DNA from: Candidatus Cohnella colombiensis
GTDB lineage: Bacteria > Bacillota > Bacilli > Paenibacillales > Paenibacillaceae
Assembly: GCA_029203125.1 (NCBI GenBank)
Contig: CP119317.1
Location: forward strand, 2,046,001-2,110,000
Reading direction: 5' to 3'
Length of the DNA stretch: 64,000 nucleotides
The translations under genes and the position numbers were made by a program. Shown one piece after another: positions 1-6,254 of the stretch (positions are counted from its first letter, which is position 1; each line of letters opens with the position of its first letter). The notes under the pieces are model-generated. The model did not search any database and was not told where the DNA came from. It worked only from the letters and a program-made list of their open reading frames with translations.

Positions 1-573
1 GAGATGGCTAAAACCATTAGTATTCTCGATTTTGTGGATCTTGCGGAAATTGACCCTATCTATTTTGAAAAGCCCTATTACCTTGCCCCGGATATGGCCG
101 GAGCTGGAGCTTATCGTTTATTAGTTGAAGCCATCAAGCAAACAGGTAAGATCGGCATAGCAAAGATATCCATTCGTAATAAGAGCAGTCTTGCAGCCAT
201 CCGAGTTGTCGATAATTGTATCTGCTTGGAAACGATGCATTTTCCAGATGAAATCCGTTCATTAAGTCAAGTTCCCAATCTTCCCGAACAAACAACCGTA
301 AATGAAAAAGAATTAGATATGGCTAAAATGTTAGTTGAACAACTCTCAGCTCCATTTGACGCGTCCAAATACACTGATGATTACAGGACCGCACTTCAAC
401 AATTAGTACAGGATAAGATCACAGGTAAAAGCCCAGACATCATTAATGCTCCTACAGCTGAGCGGACGAATGTTATTGACCTTATGGCGGCGTTGCAAGC
501 TAGCATTGAGGCCACCAAAGCACCGACTGGTAGAGGTAAACGTAAGACAGCGAAAAAGGAGACTGTTTCGTGA
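1..573 (+). CDS. ku: Ku protein, C-terminal part (cut by window edge)
   Basis: The reading frame is open to the left edge, so the true start lies outside the window; the ATG at position 4 is probably internal. The visible part carries the bacterial Ku core pattern IDPIYFEKPYYLAPD near residue 17, then a helical region and a basic tail rich in Lys/Arg (TGRGKRKTAKKE). Bacterial Ku homodimers ring DNA ends and recruit LigD in non-homologous end joining. The stop codon overlaps the GTG start of the next gene, a ligase, which is the usual ku-ligD pairing and supports the call. In sporeformers this pathway mainly protects dormant or germinating spores (family knowledge, not visible here). Confidence 0.9.
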   Translation, partial: EMAKTISILDFVDLAEIDPIYFEKPYYLAPDMAGAGAYRLLVEAIKQTGKIGIAKISIRNKSSLAAIRVVDNCICLETMHFPDEIRSLSQVPNLPEQTTVNEKELDMAKMLVEQLSAPFDASKYTDDYRTALQQLVQDKITGKSPDIINAPTAERTNVIDLMAALQASIEATKAPTGRGKRKTAKKETVS

Positions 574-1433
574 TCGATATGCCCTTGCCCTCCATTCCCA
601 TGGCCCCCGTCACTTCATCTGAAATTCCTATTGGGCCCGAATGGGGTTACCAAATAAAGTGGGACGGTGTGCGCACCTTAGTTCGCTTGGATGGTCATGG
701 TGGAGTCGAGATATTTGGCAAACGTCTTGAACCACGTAACCACACATTTCCGGAAATCGCTGAGCTATTAAAACCAATTAGAGTTGGTCCTTGTCTATTA
801 GATGGAGAAATTGCCTATTTTGATGGGAAACGTCCAAACTTCCAGCGTGGTAGGCGTGACGGCTTGATTTTTGTTATGTTCGATCAGCTATATCATGAAA
901 GCAAGGATATCCGGGGCTTACCCTTTCAGGATCGTTATAACCGTCTTAAGGAGAATTTCCCTGAGCGTCAACCTCGCCTATTTGTATCGGATTTATTTTC
1001 GGATGGTCAAGCTTTGTGGGAGTGGGTAGAGGAGCGCGAGTGGGAAGGAATAATTTCCAAACGTTTATCAAGCCCCTACACAGAAGGTAAGAGTCATAAG
1101 GACTGGTTTAAAAAACGAAAGTCATTGCGGCTCGCAGCTGATGTTGTGGGCATTAAGTTAAAGGATGGTCGTGTATCTAGTCTGGTTTTACGTTATAACG
1201 ATCGTTACATAGGACATGTATCGTTAGGGTTGGATAATGCCTCTAAGCAAGTATTGCAGCAGTTTCTTAAAGAGCATCCAGGACAATGTCCTTTCACCGA
1301 ACTAACTTCAGGAATGAAAAAATCAGAGGTATCGTGGTTAAGTGCTCCATTTAAGTGCCGTGTGACTGCATTGGAGTTTACAAACTCAGGATTATTGCGA
1401 CATCCCAAATTGCTTGGGTTTGGGGATGTATAA
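570..1433 (+). CDS. LigD-type ATP-dependent DNA ligase, ligase domain only
   Basis: A 287-residue protein with a GTG start overlapping the Ku stop by four bases (GTGA), so the two are translationally coupled. Nucleotidyltransferase motifs are readable: motif I KWDGVR with adenylated Lys30, motif III DGEIAYFD near residue 75, FVMFDQLY as IIIa, EGIISKR as motif IV and WFKKRKS as motif V, followed by an OB-fold region. There is no primase-polymerase or phosphoesterase domain, unlike full LigD; B. subtilis LigD (YkoU) combines ligase and polymerase. It should seal double-strand breaks held by Ku. A polymerase partner could be encoded elsewhere, possibly left of the window. Confidence 0.88.
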   Translation: MIDMPLPSIPMAPVTSSEIPIGPEWGYQIKWDGVRTLVRLDGHGGVEIFGKRLEPRNHTFPEIAELLKPIRVGPCLLDGEIAYFDGKRPNFQRGRRDGLIFVMFDQLYHESKDIRGLPFQDRYNRLKENFPERQPRLFVSDLFSDGQALWEWVEEREWEGIISKRLSSPYTEGKSHKDWFKKRKSLRLAADVVGIKLKDGRVSSLVLRYNDRYIGHVSLGLDNASKQVLQQFLKEHPGQCPFTELTSGMKKSEVSWLSAPFKCRVTALEFTNSGLLRHPKLLGFGDV

Positions 1434-1580
1434 ATGAAGAGCAGCGAGGTTTAAACTGGTCTCTTGCTTTTGTTTAGATTTCAAAAGCCTACCTATTCGA
1501 TAGACTCCAAAATATGGTATATTTGATTAACAACAGAAAAGCTTGCAAGGGCGGTCGGCTAATCTCCCAGAAGGGAGGTG

Positions 1581-1694
1581 ATGCCGTTGGAAACGAAAGA
1601 CGTTCTAACCTTGATGCTCGGGACAGCGACTCTAGTCGTATTGTTTATCGGACTCATAATTACGTTGATCGAAAAGTTCCAGAAAAGGAAATAG
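1581..1694 (+). CDS. small holin-like membrane toxin of a type I toxin-antitoxin pair
   Basis: A 37-codon frame: short polar N terminus (MPLETKDVLTLML), one hydrophobic membrane span of about 20 residues (TLVVLFIGLIITLI) and a basic tail EKFQKRK. This is the layout of the putative holin-like toxin family (TxpA/BsrG-like peptides of Firmicutes). The Shine-Dalgarno GGGAGG lies only a few bases from the ATG at 1581 but eight bases from the in-frame TTG at 1587, so the peptide may really begin at 1587 (35 residues). The stop codon lies inside the stem of a bidirectional terminator, and a divergent promoter 3' of the gene would make an antisense RNA, as in txpA/ratA. Function is inferred from this layout. 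Confidence 0.72.
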   Translation: MPLETKDVLTLMLGTATLVVLFIGLIITLIEKFQKRK

Positions 1695-1724
1695 ACCGCC
1701 CTGGCCAAAGGTAGCGGTCTATTT
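1689..1724. terminator. bidirectional terminator shared by toxin mRNA and antisense RNA
   Basis: Perfect 11-base arms (1689-1699 and 1714-1724) around a 14-base loop. The left arm includes the toxin stop codon. On the minus strand the stem is followed by a T-rich run (TTTCCTTTTCT), so an antisense transcript could end here too. Confidence 0.65.
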
Positions 1725-1821
1725 CTGCCCGTAACACCTATTCAAGCTTGCCGCCCTTAAAAGCGGCTGTTGTACTGAGGGGCGGTTCCAGCCGTCCCTT
1801 TTGTGTATTACAAAAAGTATT
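1690..1821 (-). ncRNA. predicted antisense antitoxin RNA (RatA-like)
   Basis: Predicted only. A minus-strand promoter at 1828-1857 would start an RNA near 1821 that runs leftward to the terminator at 1689-1724, overlapping the toxin mRNA at its 3' end. The region contains two further stems (near 1751-1770 with GCCGCCC/GCGGC, and near 1777-1800 with GGGGCGG/GCCGTCCC). The same 3' sequence block occurs again, decayed, at 2601-2690, which fits a recurring toxin-antitoxin module. Confidence 0.5.
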
Positions 1822-1827
1822 ACAGTC

Positions 1828-1857
1828 ATTATATAACGTAACATATGGTGATGTCAC
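1828..1857 (-). promoter_or_regulatory. promoter for the antisense RNA
   Basis: On the minus strand, -35 GTGACA (plus positions 1852-1857), 18-base spacer, -10 TATAAT (plus 1828-1833). It points toward the 3' end of the toxin gene. The -35 box sits inside the left arm of the 55-base palindrome at 1843-1897. Confidence 0.5.
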
Positions 1858-1897
1858 TTGAAATTTACAGGGTAAATATCAAGTGACATCACCATAT
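1843..1897. repeat. 55-base near-perfect palindrome
   Basis: Outer arms of 19 bases (1843-1861 and 1879-1897) are exact reverse complements. Inside, one A-A mismatch is followed by six more complementary bases (1863-1868 with 1872-1877), leaving a three-base loop. There is no poly-T tract, so it does not look like a normal terminator. It may be a terminal inverted remnant, an operator or a cruciform-forming insertion relic. Confidence 0.85.
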
Positions 1898-1986
1898 TGC
1901 TAATATACGACTTCACCCTGATCGACATCGCCAATGTGTTAATTGCCTCCTTTATTGCATATGTTGTTTCAAAAGGTGGGAATTAC

Positions 1987-2379
1987 ATGTACCGAAGCGA
2001 GGATGTCTTCTGTCAACAAATTGGGTCCATTCTCGGGGGTGAAGCAACATTTGAAAATGGTATTTGCACTGTGGCCAAACCCAGAAACATGCAAGTAACA
2101 ATCTTAGGAAGACCATCAAAAGCTGTTGCAAATTTAGAGTTTTCTTTTGAATCCTTTGATCAAACTGGACTAGCGCTATGCCTTGCCGAACTTGTTCTTC
2201 TACAAGAAGAAATCCAGCCTATTTGCAACATTTTAACAAAGTACAACCTTCAAATATCTGCTTTGCATAATCATTGGATATATACAAATCCAACGATTCT
2301 GTATTTGCATTTTCAATCTGTTGATTACCCTCAAAGCTTCGCTTCTAAAGCTAGTGAAATAACTAAAATACTTAGATAG
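1987..2379 (+). CDS. DUF1259 (LppY/LpqO-like) single-domain protein
   Basis: I chose the ATG at 1987, which has a good ribosome binding site (AAGGTGGG, about seven bases upstream); the frame stays open upstream to a TTG at 1897 with no visible site. The 130-residue product ends with the DUF1259 signature, SALHNHW followed by YLHFQSVD, and has the preceding ILGGEATFENGICTV segment. DUF1259 proteins (LpqO/LppY) normally have two such domains in about 290 residues, often with a signal peptide; here there is one domain and no export signal, so it is either a minimal member or a fragment. No function is established for this short form. Surrounded by toxin-antitoxin remnants, it looks accessory. 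Confidence 0.6.
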   Translation: MYRSEDVFCQQIGSILGGEATFENGICTVAKPRNMQVTILGRPSKAVANLEFSFESFDQTGLALCLAELVLLQEEIQPICNILTKYNLQISALHNHWIYTNPTILYLHFQSVDYPQSFASKASEITKILR

Positions 2380-2600
2380 TAATTACCAAACCTAATTAGA
2401 AGCACTTTTCGACAAATTAAGGATCATCCACTCCGTTGACGGTGTAAGGTGTTGACTATGTTGCGGAAAGATTGATCGCATATTGCGATGCAGCAAATCC
2501 GATATTCTTATCCAATGGTCTACGTAAGGCTCCTCTATGATCGTAGGATGTCGAGGTCGCTTTCTAGTACTCTGACAGTTACATTACTCCTCAAAAACAG

Positions 2601-2690
2601 AAATAGACCGCCCTCGCCAAAGGTAACGGTCTGTTTGGTCTATTTCTGATCGCTTATCCGAAGCCAACCGCCTTTAAAACCGGCTGATGT
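2601..2690 (+). repeat. decayed second copy of the toxin-antitoxin 3' region
   Basis: This block repeats the layout and much of the sequence of 1689-1770: the same AAATAGACCGCCC stem start, the same CCAAAGGTA loop, a partly disrupted closing arm, and then a second stem with CCGCCTTTAAAA in the same place. Just upstream (about 2570-2603) a frame ending CAG AAA TAG resembles the tail of the toxin gene, but no intact toxin frame or ribosome binding site remains. The rest of 2380-2600 shows no gene that I can support; it holds only a short palindrome around 2475-2490. Confidence 0.6.
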
Positions 2691-2709
2691 AAAGAGAGAA
2701 CGTTTACTT

Positions 2710-3477
2710 CTAACCCTGCAACAGTCCCATTACCTCTTGCTTCAGTGCAACGAACGCTGGATCTGTCCACGCATCCTCACGTCTTGGGCGTTCTAAGGTA
2801 ACGTTGATCTCCTTAACGACTTGCGCAGGTGCTGCGGATAGCACGTAGATCCGATCAGATAGCATAAGCGCTTCCTCTACACTATGTGTAATAAATAAGA
2901 CTGAACGACGATCCGCTTCCCATAGTTGCAGTAGCCAACGCTGCATATCCGCCCTCGTCAACGCATCCAGTGCAGCAAAGGGCTCGTCCAGGCACATCAA
3001 ATCCCGTTTCATCAACAAAGCTCGCAGAAACGATACCCTCTGCTGCATGCCCCCAGACAGCAAATGCGGATAATCTGCAGCGAATGCACCTAAGCCAATA
3101 CGCTCCAGCCACTCCAAAGCAAGTTGCTTCGCCTCCTGCTTCTTCACTCCTGTCGTCTCCAAAGCTGACGATATGTTACCCGCTACGGATAGCCACGGGA
3201 ATAAAGCAGCCTGCTGAGGCATATAGCTAATCTTTCCCCGCTGTCCAGTCACTTGAACACCATCGATCCAAATAGCGCCCGAATCTGGTCGTTCGACACC
3301 TCCAATAAGACGGAAGAGAGTCGATTTCCCGCTTCCAGACGGACCAAGGAGCGTTACGAACTCTCCAGCTCGAACGTGTAACGAAAGCTTATCAATAACC
3401 GGAAACCGACTCTTACCACGATAGTAAGCTTTCGAAACATCTTCGATAACGAGCTTCGATGGAGCTTGTTCCTTCAT
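2710..3477 (-). CDS. thiZ: ABC transporter ATP-binding protein, thiamine/HMP precursor type
   Basis: The ATG at 3475-3477 overlaps the permease stop (ATGA), so the longer upstream frame is ignored. The 255-residue product has Walker A GPSGSGKST at residues 45-53, the Q-loop region SYMPQQAALFPW, signature LLSGGMQQR and Walker B LMCLDEP. It resembles the nitrate/sulfonate/taurine (SsuB/TauB) family, to which ThiZ belongs. Last gene of a four-gene operon behind a TPP riboswitch, which is what assigns it to thiamine or pyrimidine-precursor (formylaminopyrimidine/HMP) import. No terminator is visible downstream. Confidence 0.85.
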   Translation of the reverse strand: MKEQAPSKLVIEDVSKAYYRGKSRFPVIDKLSLHVRAGEFVTLLGPSGSGKSTLFRLIGGVERPDSGAIWIDGVQVTGQRGKISYMPQQAALFPWLSVAGNISSALETTGVKKQEAKQLALEWLERIGLGAFAADYPHLLSGGMQQRVSFLRALLMKRDLMCLDEPFAALDALTRADMQRWLLQLWEADRRSVLFITHSVEEALMLSDRIYVLSAAPAQVVKEINVTLERPRREDAWTDPAFVALKQEVMGLLQG

Positions 3478-4259
3478 GATGAAGCCTCCTTCCAGCTTTC
3501 CTTCGCCGGTGGACGCCAACGTATAACGAGACGCTCCAACAGCACAGCAGCTCCGAAGAACAATAAGCTTAACAATACGATGCACACGATGGAAGTAAAT
3601 ACACCAGGAGCTTCGAATCCTTTGAACTTCAATTGCAAGTAATATCCGATTCCTTTACTTGCTCCTAGCCATTCCGCAACGATCGCTGAGGATACGACAT
3701 AAGTCGCCGCCATTCGTAGTCCAGAGAACAAGTAAGGCAATGAAGCCGGGAACTCTAACCGCTTAAGTTGCTCCCATCTTGTCGAACCAATCATCGCTAA
3801 ATATTCTCGCAATTGGGGCTCTGCCTGTCCGAGTCCGACGAGCATGGACAATGTAATCGGGAAAAAACAGACGATAATGAGCAAAATCAGCTTAGGTGTA
3901 ATGCCGAATCCAAACCAGATCATCAGGAGAGGTCCCAGCGCGATTAACGGTACATTTTGAGAAAGCACTAATAGTGGGGCAACTGCATCTCGGAAAATCG
4001 GAACAAGGTGGATGACGATCGCTACAACAATGCCTACGACCAATCCCAATCCTAGCCCCAACAAAGATAAATTAATTGTAGCCACCACATGTCCCCACAG
4101 CATGGCAGAATCCATATACATTTTCACTGCGATTTCTGATGGCGCAGGGAGCGTATAGGTCGGAATCTCAAACAGCCAGCAGCAGGCTTGCCATAGACCA
4201 ATCGTAATAATTAGTGTAATGATTGGCAATCCAATACTTCTGAGCATGTTATTGCCCAT
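3474..4259 (-). CDS. thiX: ABC transporter permease, thiamine/HMP precursor type
   Basis: A 261-residue membrane protein with about six transmembrane segments and the BPD_transp_1 EAA-like loop (EYLAMIGSTRWEQLKRLEFPASLPYL, only the core quoted as GSTRWEQLKRLEFPASLPY). SsuC/TauC-type permease. The start overlaps the end of the preceding thiamine-binding gene; ATG at 4259 or at 4247 (MLRSIGL) are both possible and neither has a clear ribosome binding site, suggesting translational coupling. It would form the membrane channel with the ATPase downstream and the ThiY-like lipoprotein. Substrate is inferred from the riboswitch and the binding protein. Confidence 0.85.
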   Translation of the reverse strand: MGNNMLRSIGLPIITLIITIGLWQACCWLFEIPTYTLPAPSEIAVKMYMDSAMLWGHVVATINLSLLGLGLGLVVGIVVAIVIHLVPIFRDAVAPLLVLSQNVPLIALGPLLMIWFGFGITPKLILLIIVCFFPITLSMLVGLGQAEPQLREYLAMIGSTRWEQLKRLEFPASLPYLFSGLRMAATYVVSSAIVAEWLGASKGIGYYLQLKFKGFEAPGVFTSIVCIVLLSLLFFGAAVLLERLVIRWRPPAKESWKEASS

Positions 4260-4551
4260 CTGGATACTTCGTCAATTGTTTCGCAATCGATGCTTCTCCG
4301 GCTTTGTTGACCACGAGTTTAATTTGTGACATCACTTGCGGACTCCCCATCTCAAACATTGCATCATTCATCTGCTTAACGATGGCAATTAGATGATCAA
4401 GTTCACCTTCAAGTGTCGTTTCCAACGGACCTACACGGTACGTAACTCCTGACGCTTTAATGACTTCAATCGCACGATCAACATAAGGAATAACGTCTTC
4501 TCCGCCATTTACCTTCGGTAAAATTTGAATACTTAATAGTGCTTGCGCCAT
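4249..4551 (-). CDS. MTH1187/YkoF-type thiamine-binding protein
   Basis: A 100-residue soluble protein of the UPF0045/Thiamine_BP family: starts MAQALLSIQILPK, has the TYRVGPLETTLEGE segment near residue 37 and a predicted ferredoxin-like fold. Family members bind thiamine or its pyrimidine moiety in the cytoplasm (YkoF in B. subtilis). There is no signal peptide, so it is unlikely to be the extracellular receptor; that role fits the ThiY-like lipoprotein just upstream. It lies between the binding protein and the permease in the riboswitch-controlled operon. Possible roles are sensing or buffering the imported ligand; this is inference. Confidence 0.8.
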   Translation of the reverse strand: MAQALLSIQILPKVNGGEDVIPYVDRAIEVIKASGVTYRVGPLETTLEGELDHLIAIVKQMNDAMFEMGSPQVMSQIKLVVNKAGEASIAKQLTKYPDGQ

Positions 4552-4585
4552 TCAAATCATCTCCTTATTATTTCGTTTAAGTAAA

Positions 4586-5584
4586 TTACTTAGGTAAAAA
4601 TTCATTCGTAAACATCGCGTCATAATCAAGCTCTTTCGTCAACAAACCGTTGCTCGTAAGCCATTCTCCATAACCGGACCATATTTCTTTCTTCTGCTCT
4701 CCCCATCTCGCTGCATCATCCTGATATTTCGGACTGAGCCACTCTTGGCTCGCTTTGACGAGCTCTGCATTGATCTCAGGTACAGCCTCTATGAGTATGT
4801 TAGCTGCTTCATCAGGATTTGCAATCGCATACTGATACCCCTCAGATGCTCCGGCTAAAAACGCGCGTACGACATCGGGCTTCTCTTTAATGAGCTTTTC
4901 GTTCGTTAAAATAAGCGGTGTGTAGTAGTCCAATTGTTTGCTATAATCCGTTAGATAAACCATATTGACAGGTTCATTGCGAAGCTCAGCTTCGATCCCT
5001 GTCCAACCATAGAAGATCCATTCAAAGTCGATCCCCTTTTTTACAGCGGTAAAGAAGTCAGCAGAGCCTGCACTAACGAAATTAACTTTTTTCACATCCG
5101 CTTGTTGTACGTTCATGATCGATCCAATGACCGCTTCTTCGGCAGGAGAACCCCATCCTCCATAGGACTTGCCTTCAAAGTCTTTAGGCTCCTTGATGTT
5201 CCGATCGACAGGTGATGCGAATCCTGATGTGTTGTGTTGAATGATCGGTGCAATCGACACGAGAGGCAGTCCGTTCTCTCTAGCTAAAATCATACTTTCC
5301 TGCGCACCAATTCCGAAATCTGCAGATCCGCCCGCTACGAGTGCGCTTGCCCCTGCCTCTGGTGGCAAAATAATTTCCACCTTCAATCCATGCTTCTCCC
5401 ACAATCCTTGCTTTTGTGCGACATACAAGCCGGTATGGTTCGTATTTGGCGTCCAATCGAGCACTAATTTGACCTCTTGAAGTTCACCAGCTGCCTTCTC
5501 CTTGCCCCCGCACCCTGTTAGCATCAACACTGTTCCAAGTACAATGACTCCACACATTTGCCAAACTTTTCTTCTTGCCTTCAT
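4586..5584 (-). CDS. thiY: thiamine-precursor substrate-binding lipoprotein (NMT1/THI5-like)
   Basis: I place the start at the ATG 5582-5584, preceded by GAGGGAGA. The 332-residue product has a lipoprotein signal peptide with lipobox MLTGC (Cys25) and the NMT1/THI5 core: VKLVLDWTPNTNHTGLYVA followed by GLKVEIILPPEAG and the SADFGIGAQES segment. ThiY of Bacillus binds N-formyl-4-amino-5-aminomethyl-2-methylpyrimidine for salvage. First gene of the operon, directly after a TPP riboswitch and its terminator, so it should be made only when thiamine pyrophosphate is low. Confidence 0.88.
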   Translation of the reverse strand: MKARRKVWQMCGVIVLGTVLMLTGCGGKEKAAGELQEVKLVLDWTPNTNHTGLYVAQKQGLWEKHGLKVEIILPPEAGASALVAGGSADFGIGAQESMILARENGLPLVSIAPIIQHNTSGFASPVDRNIKEPKDFEGKSYGGWGSPAEEAVIGSIMNVQQADVKKVNFVSAGSADFFTAVKKGIDFEWIFYGWTGIEAELRNEPVNMVYLTDYSKQLDYYTPLILTNEKLIKEKPDVVRAFLAGASEGYQYAIANPDEAANILIEAVPEINAELVKASQEWLSPKYQDDAARWGEQKKEIWSGYGEWLTSNGLLTKELDYDAMFTNEFLPK

Positions 5585-5631
5585 CTTTCTCTCCCTCTCG
5601 CTAAGTATTGATATCAGCGAGTATCCCACAA

Positions 5632-5664
5632 AACAAAAAAACGCCCCCCGATTCCGGAGGGCGT
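5632..5664 (-). terminator. intrinsic terminator of the TPP riboswitch
   Basis: On the minus strand a GC-rich stem (ACGCCCTCCGG paired with the GGGGGGCGT side, plus 5641-5664) is followed by a run of seven T plus GTTTTG. It lies between the riboswitch aptamer and the first codon of the binding-protein gene, so it is the probable expression platform. Confidence 0.85.
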
Positions 5665-5719
5665 TATATTATTATAGACGCACGCCACGACGATCCTTGC
5701 GATTCGTCGCGCTTCCACC

Positions 5720-5812
5720 TTCCTACGCTGGTACTAACCAGATCAGGTATAAGGGTCTGCATCATCAATGGGATGCACTCTCAGCCGGCCTAACTCCAGC
5801 TCCCCCGGGGCA
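5720..5812 (-). promoter_or_regulatory. TPP riboswitch (THI box)
   Basis: Read on the minus strand, the conserved parts appear in order: GGGGGAGCTGG, GGCTGAGAGTGCATCCC, ACCCTTATACCTGATCTGG, and TTAGTACCAGCGTAGGAA. These are the THI-box landmarks GCTGAGA, CTGATCTGG and the closing GCGTAGGA. It precedes the ThiY-like gene with a terminator between, which fits transcription termination when TPP binds. It sets the substrate assignment of the operon. Confidence 0.96.
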
Positions 5813-5891
5813 TATTCAGTTGTTGGTACTCACATCAACCAACCTCATTATAGCAAACAAAACCAATTTGTCTACTTGTTTATGAAAAAAT

Positions 5892-6191
5892 CTAGCGGAA
5901 CATGGTCCACAGCTTGATCAGATGTAACGGATTGTTCGGGTCTATTTTTTGAGCAATGACGAAGCTAACGAGTTGTTCCTCTTGCACATCCGACATCGGT
6001 TCGTTCAACACTTTCGAGAATGTCTTCACCCATCTTCGCACCTTTACCCGATCCTGTAAATCTGCCTTAGTGATCCCCTCTAACAGTCCCTTAATTCGTT
6101 CCTTCATCGCTGGATTTTTCATCTTCAGCTTAACGCGCTCGATGAACTCCGGCCTGATCCCGTACTTTTGCCAGCTTCCACTCACCTTCAT
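5892..6191 (-). CDS. spoVIF: stage VI sporulation protein F-like protein
   Basis: A 99-residue helical protein: N-terminal KYGIRPEFIERVKLKMKNP, then KADLQDRVKVRRWVKTFSKVLNEPMSDVQEEQLVSFVIAQ and a short tail. The order of helices (KxxLxDEkxVRxvIkxvaxxxnxpVsxexEdxIVxxI in the family) matches SpoVIF (YjcC), a mother-cell protein needed for coat assembly and GerE activity. ATG follows GAGGGGGATA. It sits downstream of recG and before the riboswitch operon, as in other Paenibacillaceae. Length is close to the family norm. The match rests on pattern, not a database search. Confidence 0.7.
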   Translation of the reverse strand: MKVSGSWQKYGIRPEFIERVKLKMKNPAMKERIKGLLEGITKADLQDRVKVRRWVKTFSKVLNEPMSDVQEEQLVSFVIAQKIDPNNPLHLIKLWTMFR

Positions 6192-6254
6192 TATCCCCCT
6201 CGGCAGCTATTCCGTTCATCATATGCCGTAAGGTGACTTGAAATGACAAGAAGA

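Noticed and set aside
1514..1714. 66-codon plus-strand frame over the toxin locus
   Set aside because: It has no ribosome binding site and reads the toxin gene in the wrong phase; the hydrophobic holin-like frame at 1581-1694 explains the region better.
1897..1986. N-terminal extension of the DUF1259 gene from a TTG
   Set aside because: No ribosome binding site before the TTG, which lies in the palindrome; the ATG at 1987 has a good one.
3478..3585. N-terminal extension of the thiamine-transport ATPase
   Set aside because: It overlaps the permease gene; the ATGA junction at 3474-3477 is the standard coupled start.
5502..5885. Plus-strand frame opposite the TPP riboswitch
   Set aside because: It is antisense to a clear riboswitch and terminator and has no recognisable protein content.
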